Assembly: GCA_027452205.1 (NCBI GenBank)
Contig: DAIDGV010000010.1
Coordinates: forward strand, 101,455 to 165,454
DNA length: 64,000 nucleotides
DNA from: a candidate division FCPU426 bacterium
GTDB taxonomy: Bacteria > Oederibacteriota > Muellerivitia > Muellerivitales > Muellerivitaceae
Direction: 5' to 3'
A model generated the notes under the pieces. The model was not told the origin of the DNA, searched no databases, and was given only the letters and a program-made list of their open reading frames with translations. Within the stretch, counting starts at the first letter, position 1, and each line of letters opens with the position of its first letter. This document shows, piece by piece, positions 8,015 to 15,335 of the stretch. The position numbers and the translations under genes are program-made.

Positions 8015-9841
8015 GTGGCCATCCTGCTGAGCTGTCAAAATCTATCCAAAAGCTTCGGCGCCAGGCCGCTTTTCGAGAACCTTTCTTTTGGCCTTTTTGA
8101 GGGCCAACGCACGGGCTTGATCGGCCCCAACGGCACGGGCAAATCAACCCTGCTCAAGATATTGGCGGGCTTGGAAAAACCCGACGAGGGCATCTTGGCG
8201 CCCCGCAAGGGTTTGCGGGTGGGCTATCTGTCCCAACAGGACCGCTTTGAGAACCCGGATAACGAATTGACGGTACACCGCGCTTTGACCCAGGGACTTC
8301 AGGGTTTGGGTTTGGAAGACTATGAAGTGGACATGAAGGCCGATATGGGCCTGGACATGGCGGGGTTCAAGGACCCGGACCAAAAGGTGGCGGCACTGTC
8401 CGGCGGTTGGCGCAAACGGCTGGCCATTTTGACCCAGGTTTTGCGGGAACCGGACCTTCTGTTATTGGATGAACCGACGAACCATTTGGACCTGGAAGGT
8501 GTTCTGTGGCTGGAATCCTTCATGGAAACCTTAGAGACATCCTTTTTGGTGGTTACCCATGACCGCCGGTTCCTGGAAAAGGTCAGTAACCGGGTGATCG
8601 AACTGAACAAGCGATATCCCGAAGGCTATTTCAGCAACGAGGGCAATTACAGCAAGTTCCTCGAAAAACGCGAGGACCTCTTTAACACCCAAGCCAAGCA
8701 TGAGGACACCGCCGCCAATCTGGTTCGCCGGGAGATCGAATGGCTGCGCCGGGGGCCGAAAGCCCGCCAGACCAAGCAACAGGCCCGTATTGACCGGGCT
8801 GGGGAGCTGATGGACGAATTGGGCGAGCTGAAGTATCGCAATTCCCAGGGCCGCAACGTGGATATCGACTTCACCAGCAGCGGGCGGCAAACCCAGCGCT
8901 TGGTGGCCATTTCCAAAGTAAGCAAAAGTTTAGGCGGGCGAAAACTCTTTGGTCCCTTGGACCTACTCTTGACCCCCGGCGATAAGCTGGGCCTTTTAGG
9001 GGAGAACGGCAGCGGAAAGAGCACTCTGCTCAAGCTTTTGGCCGGTGAATTACAGCCGGACTCAGGCACGGTGAAGCAGGCGGAAAAGCTGCGTATCGTG
9101 ACCTTTGACCAGCACCGGGACCAGTTGGACCTGAACCAAACCCTGCGCCAAGCCCTTTGCGAAAGGGGCGATTATGTCTATTTCCGTGAAAGCCCCGTGC
9201 ATGTGGCCAGTTGGGCCGCGCGGTTCTTGTTCAGCAAAGAACAGTTGGACCGCCCCCTGAACCGCTTTTCGGGCGGGGAACAGGCCCGGGTCTTGATCGC
9301 CCGGTTGATGTTGAAGCCCGCGGACCTATTGTTCTTGGACGAACCGACGAACGACCTGGATATCCCCTCGCTGGAAGTATTGGAACAGAACCTTTTAGAG
9401 TTCCCGGGAGCTTTGGTCTTGGTCACTCATGATCGTTATTTGCTCGATAGCGTCAGCCGCCAGATATTGGCCTTGGATGGCAAAGGCAACGCGGATTTCT
9501 TCGCGGACCTGTCCCAATGGGAAGAAGTCCGGGCCCAAAACCCGGCCCCTTCGGCCCCGGAAGTGAAGCCGGTGAAGGTGGAAGCTCCCAAACCGGCCGA
9601 AAAAACCAAATCGGTTTTGACCGGCAAAGAACAGAAAGAACTCAATGGGATCGAGGTGGTCATTCACACCGCCGAGGAAAAGCTGAAGGCCGCCCAGGCG
9701 GACCTGGAAAACCCCGCTCATGGGAACAATGTTTCCAAGCTGTTGGAACTGCAAAAAGCGGTCGATGCCCAAAAAGCTGAAGTAGCCGCCCTTTATCAGC
9801 GCTGGGAAGAGCTGGAAGCCAAGCAAAAAGCCGGCCAATAA
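8015..9841 (+). CDS. uup: ABC-F family ATPase Uup
   Basis: The GTG at 8015 is chosen because AAAGGA sits five bases upstream (8004-8009); upstream in-frame codons lack such a site. The 608-residue protein has two ABC ATPase domains and no membrane segment. Walker A motifs are GPNGTGKST and GENGSGKST, signatures are LSGGW and FSGGE, and Walker B segments are LLLLDEPTNHLD and LLFLDEPTNDLD. The linker between the domains is the ABC-F P-site-tRNA-interacting helix pair. After residue 530 there is a Pro/Lys linker and a C-terminal coiled coil (EEKLKAAQADLE...), the mark of Uup rather than EttA. ABC-F proteins act on ribosomes; Uup also affects transposon excision in E. coli. Confidence 0.9.
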   Translation: MAILLSCQNLSKSFGARPLFENLSFGLFEGQRTGLIGPNGTGKSTLLKILAGLEKPDEGILAPRKGLRVGYLSQQDRFENPDNELTVHRALTQGLQGLGLEDYEVDMKADMGLDMAGFKDPDQKVAALSGGWRKRLAILTQVLREPDLLLLDEPTNHLDLEGVLWLESFMETLETSFLVVTHDRRFLEKVSNRVIELNKRYPEGYFSNEGNYSKFLEKREDLFNTQAKHEDTAANLVRREIEWLRRGPKARQTKQQARIDRAGELMDELGELKYRNSQGRNVDIDFTSSGRQTQRLVAISKVSKSLGGRKLFGPLDLLLTPGDKLGLLGENGSGKSTLLKLLAGELQPDSGTVKQAEKLRIVTFDQHRDQLDLNQTLRQALCERGDYVYFRESPVHVASWAARFLFSKEQLDRPLNRFSGGEQARVLIARLMLKPADLLFLDEPTNDLDIPSLEVLEQNLLEFPGALVLVTHDRYLLDSVSRQILALDGKGNADFFADLSQWEEVRAQNPAPSAPEVKPVKVEAPKPAEKTKSVLTGKEQKELNGIEVVIHTAEEKLKAAQADLENPAHGNNVSKLLELQKAVDAQKAEVAALYQRWEELEAKQKAGQ

Positions 9842-9946
9842 ACAGTCATTTTAATCTTTTGAAAAATCGAACGCGGGCCTCTTCCGAACCGGCCTGGGAT
9901 TGCCTAGGATTAAAAAGCAGTCCCATTCATCAGTAAAGGAACGAAC

Positions 9947-10192
9947 ATGAACAATCTTTTTATGGTGATCGTGGTAGGTATCCTTGCGGGCTGGTTGGCG
10001 GGCCGTATCCAAAAGGGCAAGGGTTTTGGGTTGGTCGGCAATTTGGTGGTGGGCATCCTGGGGTCGGTCTTTGGGAATTGGCTTTTTTGGCAGTTGGGTT
10101 TCGTGACCTATGGCTTTATCGCCAATGTGGTGGTGGCGGTGATCGGCGCGTTGGTCATTTTGTGGGTCGTCGGTTTGTTGGCCCATCGCTGA
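9947..10192 (+). CDS. GlsB/YeaQ/YmgE-family small membrane protein
   Basis: This 81-residue protein consists of three hydrophobic helices with the glycine pattern GILAGWLAGRI, GLVGNLVVGILGSVFGNWLF and a final VVVAVIGALVILWVV. That is the layout of the transglycosylase-associated/YeaQ family, a widespread set of small inner-membrane proteins linked to general stress. AAAGGAACGAAC precedes the ATG. A small exported helical protein follows 23 bases later, perhaps co-transcribed as an envelope-stress pair. The biochemical role is unknown. Confidence 0.85.
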   Translation: MNNLFMVIVVGILAGWLAGRIQKGKGFGLVGNLVVGILGSVFGNWLFWQLGFVTYGFIANVVVAVIGALVILWVVGLLAHR

Positions 10193-10215
10193 AAGACATA
10201 AAGAAAGGAACCGTC

Positions 10216-10614
10216 ATGAAAAAACATCTCGTTTTTGCGTCGGTCATTTTCCTGCTAACGGCAGGTTCGGTCTGGGCCCAAGCGCCGACCAACCAAAAGA
10301 TCCAAAAGGATACGGAACAGCTCAAGAAGGACTATGAACAAAAGGTGAGCCATGACCTGAAGGTCTTGGGGCATAGGATCCATAAGCTAAAAAGCCGGAC
10401 GGACAAAAAGCTGGATTCGGACCTGAAAAAAGAACAAGCGGACCTGGAAAAACAAAAGAAAGCCGCGGACAAGCAATTGGCGGACCTGGCGGCCTCGACC
10501 GGGGATGCCTGGAAAGACCTGCGTCATGGCATGGACAAGGCGGTGAAGGACCTGGGGACCGCGGTGGATCAGGCGGCCGCGCAGTTCAAGGCCACGCCGG
10601 TTCCGGCAAAATAG
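10216..10614 (+). CDS. Exported, highly charged helical protein
   Basis: The ATG at 10216 follows AAAGGA and opens a Sec signal peptide MKKHLVFASVIFLLTAGSVWA (cut about residue 21-22), giving a mature protein of about 110 residues. The mature part is almost entirely Lys, Asp, Glu, Gln, Ala and Leu with heptad spacing, consistent with long amphipathic helices or a coiled coil. It resembles apolipoprotein-like or Skp-like exported proteins in composition only. No catalytic motif is seen. It lies 23 bases after the YeaQ-like gene and 7 bases before the NAD-binding gene. Function is unrecognised. Confidence 0.7.
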   Translation: MKKHLVFASVIFLLTAGSVWAQAPTNQKIQKDTEQLKKDYEQKVSHDLKVLGHRIHKLKSRTDKKLDSDLKKEQADLEKQKKAADKQLADLAASTGDAWKDLRHGMDKAVKDLGTAVDQAAAQFKATPVPAK

Positions 10615-10621
10615 GGACCCT

Positions 10622-11278
10622 ATGAAAGTCATTCTTTTTGGCGCGACGGGGATGATCGGGCAGGGGGTCTTGAAGGCCTGCCTAGCCGATGATGGCGTGG
10701 CCGAGATATTGGCCATTGGTCGGACCCCTTTGGGCGAGTCCCATGCCAAACTCAAAGAGTTGATGCATAACGACTTCAGCGACTTTTCTTCGATCGAGCC
10801 CCGCTTGTCCGGCTATGACGCTTGTTATTTCTGCCTGGGGGTTTCCTCGGCGGGAATGAGCGAGGAAAAATACCGGCAGATCACTTATGGCTTCGCCATG
10901 GCGGCGGCCCAAGCGCTTTCCAAATTGAACCCCAACATGACCTTCATCTACATTTCAGGCATGGGCGCGGATAGCACGGAGAAGGGATCGGTCATGTGGG
11001 CGCGGGTGCGCGGCAAGCTGGAGAATGACCTTTTGAAACTTCCTTTCAAGGCCTATGTGTTCCGTCCCGGGGGCGTGGAGCCCATGGACGGCATCCAGCC
11101 GAAGAATAAGTGGCTGAAGGCGCTCCTGAAAGTGATGGGGCCTTTCATTCCGTTGTTGAAACGCCTGTTCCCCGACTACATCACCTCGACCCGGCAGATC
11201 GGAAAGGGGATGCTGGAAGTGACCCGTCACGGGTCCGACCAAAAGATATTCGAGTGCAAGGACATCAACGGGCTATGA
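10622..11278 (+). CDS. NAD(P)-binding Rossmann protein (NmrA/HTATIP2-like atypical SDR)
   Basis: The 218-residue protein starts with MKVILFGATGMIGQGVL, the GxTGxxG dinucleotide motif of atypical short-chain dehydrogenases. YFCLGVSSAGMSEEKYRQITY and FIYISGMGADSTEKG follow, the pattern of small NmrA/HTATIP2-like proteins. The S-G-M-G-A-D segment replaces the classical YxxxK, so activity as an oxidoreductase is uncertain. Its stop codon overlaps the clpS start (ATGA at 11275-11278), implying translational coupling. Confidence 0.78.
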   Translation: MKVILFGATGMIGQGVLKACLADDGVAEILAIGRTPLGESHAKLKELMHNDFSDFSSIEPRLSGYDACYFCLGVSSAGMSEEKYRQITYGFAMAAAQALSKLNPNMTFIYISGMGADSTEKGSVMWARVRGKLENDLLKLPFKAYVFRPGGVEPMDGIQPKNKWLKALLKVMGPFIPLLKRLFPDYITSTRQIGKGMLEVTRHGSDQKIFECKDINGL

Positions 11279-11562
11279 AAACCTTGTCGCAAATTTTCAT
11301 CGAGACCGAAACGACCCCTTCGGTGGAGCTTGGCAACCCCTGGCAGGTGCTCTTGTTCAACGACGAGGTCCATACCTTCGATGAGGTCATCCTACAGATC
11401 CAAAAAGCGACAGGTTATTCCCTGGAAAGGGCCGTGGAGTTGACCTTGATGGTACACAACAATGGCAGGGCCCTGGTCTATGTGGGCGATAAGGAAAAGT
11501 GCGAAAGGGTCGCCGCTATCCTCAACCAGATCCAACTGACCACGATCGTGGAAAAGACCTGA
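11275..11562 (+). CDS. clpS: ATP-dependent Clp protease adaptor ClpS
   Basis: This 95-residue protein carries the ClpS core: WQVLLFNDEVHTFDEVI (the NDxxH/T-rich loop that lines the N-degron pocket), then VHNNGRALVYVGDKEKCERVA, matching the conserved H-x-x-G-x-A-x-V segment. ClpS delivers proteins with destabilising N-terminal residues to ClpAP. The start ATG at 11275 overlaps the upstream stop. No clpA is in this window, unlike the usual clpS-clpA pairing, so the partner must be encoded elsewhere. Confidence 0.93.
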   Translation: MKTLSQIFIETETTPSVELGNPWQVLLFNDEVHTFDEVILQIQKATGYSLERAVELTLMVHNNGRALVYVGDKEKCERVAAILNQIQLTTIVEKT

Positions 11563-11648
11563 CCGATCTATTTTTAATAAAGATATCTATCGGGGAGCCG
11601 TGTCCCTAGGATGGACCCGCTGAGTCGCACAAACCACTCGGAGGGACT

Positions 11649-11762
11649 ATGACCAAGAAAAAAGGGAAGAAGAAGGCGAAGACCGAATTTACCGTTCAAC
11701 GGATCGCTCGGAAAAAGACCCGGCATTTGAAGGCTGCCGCGACCGAAACCGCCGGCAAGTAA
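11649..11762 (+). CDS. Small, very basic 37-residue protein
   Basis: An ATG at 11649 with a near-ideal GGAGGG (11640-11645) three bases upstream opens a 37-codon frame ending at TAA 11762. A good bidirectional terminator follows. The product begins MTKKKGKKKAKTEF and is about one-third Lys/Arg, with a short Thr/Ala tail. The strong ribosome-binding site and terminator argue for real expression. It might bind nucleic acid or the ribosome, as small Lys-rich proteins often do, but no family is recognised. Confidence 0.6.
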   Translation: MTKKKGKKKAKTEFTVQRIARKKTRHLKAAATETAGK

Positions 11763-11776
11763 GACACCGCACAATA

Positions 11777-11811
11777 AAAAAGCCCCTGAGGTTTTCACCC
11801 CAGGGGCTTTT
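11777..11811. terminator. Bidirectional terminator between the basic small ORF and cspA
   Basis: AAAAGCCCCTG (11777-11787) pairs with CAGGGGCTTTT (11801-11811). A-run on one side and T-run on the other let it serve both the plus-strand small ORF and the minus-strand cold-shock gene. Confidence 0.9.
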
Positions 11812-11828
11812 ATTTACGAAAAGATCAG

Positions 11829-12029
11829 TTAGATCTTAACGACGTTCTCAGCCTTAAGACCCTTGTCGCCGCGAGCAATTTCGAATTCCACGCGATCCCC
11901 TTCGTTCAGGGACTTATAACCTTCAGCTTGGATGGCCGAATGGTGAACGAATACGTCTTCACCACCGTCCTGGGCGATAAAACCAAAACCTTTTTCATTC
12001 TTAAACCACTTCACAGTTCCTTGCGGCAT
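11829..12029 (-). CDS. csp: Cold-shock protein (CspA family)
   Basis: This 66-residue single cold-shock domain shows the RNA-binding motifs KGFGFI (RNP1) and VFVHHSAI (RNP2), and the typical opening of [15 protein letters not shown] type. Such proteins bind single-stranded nucleic acids and melt RNA structure. About 150 bases of untranslated sequence lie upstream on the minus strand before the next gene, room for the long leader usual for csp genes, though I could not identify a defined cold-box. It shares a terminator with the convergent small ORF. Confidence 0.96.
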   Translation of the reverse strand: MPQGTVKWFKNEKGFGFIAQDGGEDVFVHHSAIQAEGYKSLNEGDRVEFEIARGDKGLKAENVVKI

Positions 12030-12221
12030 TGTTCGAGACCTCGACTATTTTCTAAAAATTTAACTGCACCAAGTCGATCTTTCGAAGCACCGCTTTGGAG
12101 CCACCATCCTACAGGAATTATCCTGAATGTGTGGATCGGAGGCCTAATTAACGCATTTGTTCGAATAAACAAAGGATAAATGACGGTTTTGGCCCGGTTG
12201 GGGTCGGTGGGGCGGGGACGA

Positions 12222-12746
12222 TCAGGCCTTTTTTTGGGTCAAGGTATGGATCATCCTGTTGATGGTCCTTTGGTTGACCGACACGCTCTTGAGATGGGCG
12301 TGATAGACCAAGCGCCCCAACTCGTTGATCATTTCGACTTTCGTGATCCAGGCCAGGAACATGAGCTCGCTTTGATGGTTGGGGAAGTGAATCATGATCT
12401 CCATCAAGGACCGGGCATAGGTGCCGTTTTGGGTCAGGAGGACCAGTTCGGAGAGGAAAAGGTCTTTGTAGACGGCCTTGTAAAAGCTGGTCTCGATGGA
12501 TCTTTTTTGAAAGTCTTTTTCGGTGGTGTCGGCGTAATAGGCGTGGTCTACGATGGCCTTGTTTTCAGGCGCGTGAATGACCCGGTAATGGGCCTTTAAT
12601 GTGGCGACGACCTTGCCGTTCTCGTGCTTCTCGACCCATCCGGAGCGGTGCTCTTTCAACCATTCATCGGTGGGATTATAAATTCCGGGTATGTGCGCCA
12701 AATGAAACCTCAGTGCTAAAGCGATAGGTTCCAAAGAGTTTAACAC
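12222..12746 (-). CDS. Hypothetical protein
   Basis: This frame of 174 codons begins at a GTG (12746) with no convincing ribosome-binding site, so the true start may lie a few codons downstream (a TTG is near 12734). The product is rich in His, Tyr and Leu, with no signal peptide or membrane helix and no motif I recognise. Opposite-strand frames are shorter and look like shadows. It diverges from a lipoprotein gene across 91 bases that contain a TGTTAA-A-TTAACA palindrome. No function is proposed. Confidence 0.55.
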   Translation of the reverse strand: MLNSLEPIALALRFHLAHIPGIYNPTDEWLKEHRSGWVEKHENGKVVATLKAHYRVIHAPENKAIVDHAYYADTTEKDFQKRSIETSFYKAVYKDLFLSELVLLTQNGTYARSLMEIMIHFPNHQSELMFLAWITKVEMINELGRLVYHAHLKSVSVNQRTINRMIHTLTQKKA

Positions 12747-12785
12747 TGGCCGGACCGATTGGAGTGGGTAGATCCATTTTAGGTG

Positions 12786-12798
12786 TGTTAAATTAACA
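12786..12798. promoter_or_regulatory. Palindrome in a divergent intergenic region
   Basis: TGTTAA, a central A, then TTAACA form a perfect 13-base palindrome between two divergent genes, a position typical for an operator shared by both. The assignment rests on symmetry and location only. Confidence 0.3.
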
Positions 12799-12837
12799 GA
12801 GTCGTTCGATTGGCAGGAAAACGATGTGAGGCCTGGA

Positions 12838-13188
12838 ATGAAAAGGATTTGGATCGTTTTGGCGTTAATCGGGTTGGTTGGGTGCGGCGTTCAAAGCCCC
12901 GCGCCCGCGGACCCGTCCTTGGTCATCGGCGGTCCCGAAGAAAAAAACGCCGTGGCCGAAGTGAAGGCTTTGGCGGCCAAGAACGGTTATCACCCGGAAA
13001 AATATGAAGTGATCGTTCGCGTGGACAAAGACCTGGGGAACTTCCTCATATTTCTTTTTCCCAGAACCAAAGAGAAACAGGTCTTGGACCGCCGGACCGG
13101 TATTTTCGCCATCGTCAAAGCCAGCTCGGGCCAAGTGATCGAATACAGTGATCCCGCCCACGACAAGAACAAGCCTTTAAGCCACTAA
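12838..13188 (+). CDS. Putative small lipoprotein
   Basis: The ATG at 12838 has GAGG six bases upstream. The 116-residue product starts MKRIWIVLALIGLVGC, a signal peptide with lipobox L-V-G-C (Cys 16), so it should be lipidated and anchored in a membrane, most likely the outer one. The mature part (VAEVKALAAKNGYHPEKYEVIVR...) has alternating strands and a helix resembling a small PepSY-like or cystatin-like fold, but this is only an impression. It converges with the next gene, leaving 12 bases between. Confidence 0.7.
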   Translation: MKRIWIVLALIGLVGCGVQSPAPADPSLVIGGPEEKNAVAEVKALAAKNGYHPEKYEVIVRVDKDLGNFLIFLFPRTKEKQVLDRRTGIFAIVKASSGQVIEYSDPAHDKNKPLSH

Positions 13189-13200
13189 CTTGTCGGATCG

Positions 13201-13860
13201 TTAGTGAAAAGGATCGGCGTGAGCCGTGTCCAGTAAGAAACGCACACCTACCCGCCCGTCAAAGACCTGGGTCGTACTCTGCCAAAAGATCAGGTGGTCC
13301 AGAGCCTCGGTATAAATGGACCAACCCCGGCCGTCCCCGATAGGAAAGTCGATCCCGGCGCCAAAGTTCATGGAAAAAAGAATGTCGTAACCACTGCTGA
13401 GGACCGGGGGCCCCGCGCCGGTAGTGACGCCCGGTGGAGGGTTGTCCACGACCAGATCAATGCCCAAGCCGGTGAAGAGATAAGGCGAGATGTTGTAGTG
13501 ATGGCGGGCGTAATCCCATTTCTCGTTCAAAAAATACCATCGGGTATCGAGGGTCAAAGAAACGTCGTCGGTGGGCTGAACGACCGGGGGTGTTTGGCTG
13601 AGGGGATGGCTCAAGGTCACGGGTTGGTTGGGCATGGTGTAGTAATCCACCCCGAAGAAACCATCCAGGTGGTCATCGATGTTGATGCCCATCCATCCGC
13701 CGATCTCGGCGGCGGGGGCGCTGCCTGGAATGAAACCGTTCGGTTCCTCGGCGCCAGTGTGAAAGAGAAGGCTGAAATCGGGCCGGTCGGAGAAATAACC
13801 GGCGTGAACGGGCAAGGTGAGCAACAAAAGGATGGGGAGGTAACGAAGGGATCTTTTCAC
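13201..13860 (-). CDS. Exported beta-barrel-like hypothetical protein
   Basis: This 219-residue protein has a clear signal peptide (MKRSLRYLPILLLLTLPVHA). The mature sequence has alternating aromatic strands (SLTLDTRWYFL, ISPYLFTGLGIDLVV, ILFSMNFGAGIDFPI, VGVRFLLD) separated by Pro/Gly turns. This pattern suits a small 8-strand outer-membrane barrel of the OmpA/PagP size class. The last residues after the final strand are HADPFH, without a canonical terminal Phe. No neighbours suggest a function. Confidence 0.65.
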   Translation of the reverse strand: MKRSLRYLPILLLLTLPVHAGYFSDRPDFSLLFHTGAEEPNGFIPGSAPAAEIGGWMGINIDDHLDGFFGVDYYTMPNQPVTLSHPLSQTPPVVQPTDDVSLTLDTRWYFLNEKWDYARHHYNISPYLFTGLGIDLVVDNPPPGVTTGAGPPVLSSGYDILFSMNFGAGIDFPIGDGRGWSIYTEALDHLIFWQSTTQVFDGRVGVRFLLDTAHADPFH

Positions 13861-13904
13861 GCCGTTATTCTATGCCTGAAGCAGCCGGGGGAAAAGCGGA
13901 AGCG

Positions 13905-15122
13905 TCAGCCGACCAGTCTTTTGCGGGGATGATGACCGTGTGGCCGGCGGTGGCGTTTGACCGATATCGAGTGGTGGGTGGGCGTTAGGACTTGGTTCGG
14001 CCGATGACTTTGGATGAGCAACTCATATTGTGAGATGAGACGGCCGTTGATGGCCGGCCAGTTGTAGTGTTCAGCCGTCTCCAGGGCCTTGGCCCGGAGT
14101 TTTTTGGCCCGTTCGGGACGGCTCAAAAGCCATTCGATCTGATCGGCCAAGTCCACCCCGTCATAGGGCTTTGCCAAGAGCCCATCTTCTTTGTGGTGGA
14201 TGATGTCCGCCGAACCGCCCTTTTTAGCGCCGACCACCGGCAGACCGGAAGCGAAGGCCTCGAGGACCACGTTTCCGAAGGTCTCGGTGGTCGAGGGGAA
14301 AACGAAAATGTCCGAAGAGGCATAAATCTTCGACAATTCATCGCCGCTGATGAAACCGAAATAAAGGTCGTCCGGGCACTTCGCTTCCAGCACTTTCCGA
14401 TAGGGACCATCGCCGGCAAACCCCAGTTTGAACTTATAACCTTTTTTGCGGAGGATCTGGGCGGCTTCGACCAATTCGCCCAGGTTCTTTTCGGCGACCA
14501 AACGGCCCACGAAAAGCAAAAGCGGGGTCTTTTTCAATCCGCGTTCAACCCGCCATTTCTCGTCCCGGTAGTTGGGAGAGAAACGGTGCCGGTCGATGCC
14601 CCGGGGCCAAAGTTGGACATCGTTAAAACCCCGGGAGACCAGCTCCAGCATCGCGCCGGGGGTGGGGGCAAATGTCATTTGACTGCGGTTGTGGAACCAC
14701 CTCATGTAATTCCAGCCGTGCTGGACCGCCCAGCCAAAACCGTAGTAGGGAAAGTAATCCACAAAGTGGGTGTGATAGCCGACCACCGAGGGCAGTTTGT
14801 GACGGAAAGCGTAGTTCTGACCGTAAATGGAAATGGGCGTCGGCGCCGAAACATGGATGAGGTCCGGTTTGAAGTCGTTGAGCATCTTTTCCAGCTTCCA
14901 AACAGGCGGCAAACCGACCCGGTAATAGCGGTAAAGAGGAAAGGGAACCCAGGGAACGTGCGTGACCCGGCCCCGCCAAGGTTCGGCGTCCAAGGGGAGG
15001 GCGGGAGAAACGATGCGGAAGTCGATGTTGTGGTGATTGAGAGTTTCGGCAAGTCGGGTGAAAGTGCGGGCGACCCCATCGGTCAGGGGTGGAAGGCTTT
15101 CGGTGAAGTAGGCGATACGCAT
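13905..15122 (-). CDS. Family 4 glycosyltransferase (GT-B, PimB-like)
   Basis: This 405-residue protein has a glycine/proline-rich N-terminal motif SLPPLTDGVARTF, the inter-domain segment LLLFVGRLVAEKNLGELVEA, and the nucleotide-sugar signature FPSTTETFGNVVLEAFASGLPVV. The latter contains the E-x7-E pair characteristic of retaining GT4 enzymes. VSAPTPISIYGQ and the HTHFVDYFPYYG segment are like those of mannosyl/glucosyl-transferases acting on lipids. The final 25 residues are very basic (HRRPHGHHPRKR) and could help bind the membrane surface. It is probably a cytoplasmic membrane-associated lipid glycosyltransferase; the acceptor is unknown. The gene is followed downstream on the minus strand by the beta-barrel gene. 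Confidence 0.83.
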   Translation of the reverse strand: MRIAYFTESLPPLTDGVARTFTRLAETLNHHNIDFRIVSPALPLDAEPWRGRVTHVPWVPFPLYRYYRVGLPPVWKLEKMLNDFKPDLIHVSAPTPISIYGQNYAFRHKLPSVVGYHTHFVDYFPYYGFGWAVQHGWNYMRWFHNRSQMTFAPTPGAMLELVSRGFNDVQLWPRGIDRHRFSPNYRDEKWRVERGLKKTPLLLFVGRLVAEKNLGELVEAAQILRKKGYKFKLGFAGDGPYRKVLEAKCPDDLYFGFISGDELSKIYASSDIFVFPSTTETFGNVVLEAFASGLPVVGAKKGGSADIIHHKEDGLLAKPYDGVDLADQIEWLLSRPERAKKLRAKALETAEHYNWPAINGRLISQYELLIQSHRPNQVLTPTHHSISVKRHRRPHGHHPRKRLVG

Positions 15123-15201
15123 GGAAAGCTAACTTAATGTTGGGCTGCCGAAGGTTTGTGAAAAACCGGTAACATTTGGGTTAATTCAGGGGTCAGCTTC
15201 T

Positions 15202-15240
15202 CCAAACACTTCGGTCGAGATTGCGGTATTGAATGGCCTC
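15202..15240 (-). repeat. Duplicate of the comM 3' end (copy A)
   Basis: This 39-base stretch repeats 15336-15374 with one mismatch. Read on the minus strand it encodes [13 protein letters not shown], and the next bases (AGA AGC TGA) extend the match to R-S-stop with entirely different codons from the active comM end (CGT TCT TAA). It is therefore a second, non-expressed comM terminus, not a simple slipped duplication. Confidence 0.88.
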
Positions 15241-15335
15241 TGTCCCATTCCCGTGGAATGGGACGGCCAAGGCTTGCTCCTCGCCTAGGCGCTCGTCGCA
15301 GGTCGGCCCGGTGAAGGTTCGATCCTTTAAGAACG
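15241..15335. mobile_element. Small palindromic element between the two comM 3' ends
   Basis: The 95 bases between the 39-base direct repeats contain a perfect 10-base-stem hairpin, GTCCCATTCC-CGT-GGAATGGGAC (15242-15264), and a second palindrome CGCCTAGGCG (15282-15291). It encodes nothing convincing. Its layout suggests a mobile repeat or the remnant left after loss of an integrated element; which one cannot be decided here. Confidence 0.45.

Noticed and set aside
9178..9426. Antisense frames inside uup, ffh, glgA and other large genes
   Set aside because: They are shadows that arise from GC-biased codons; none has a start signal or domain.
15312..15330. GGTTCGATCC, resembling a tRNA T-arm, in the insert next to comM
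   Set aside because: No other tRNA arms could be matched around it, so a tRNA gene is not supported.
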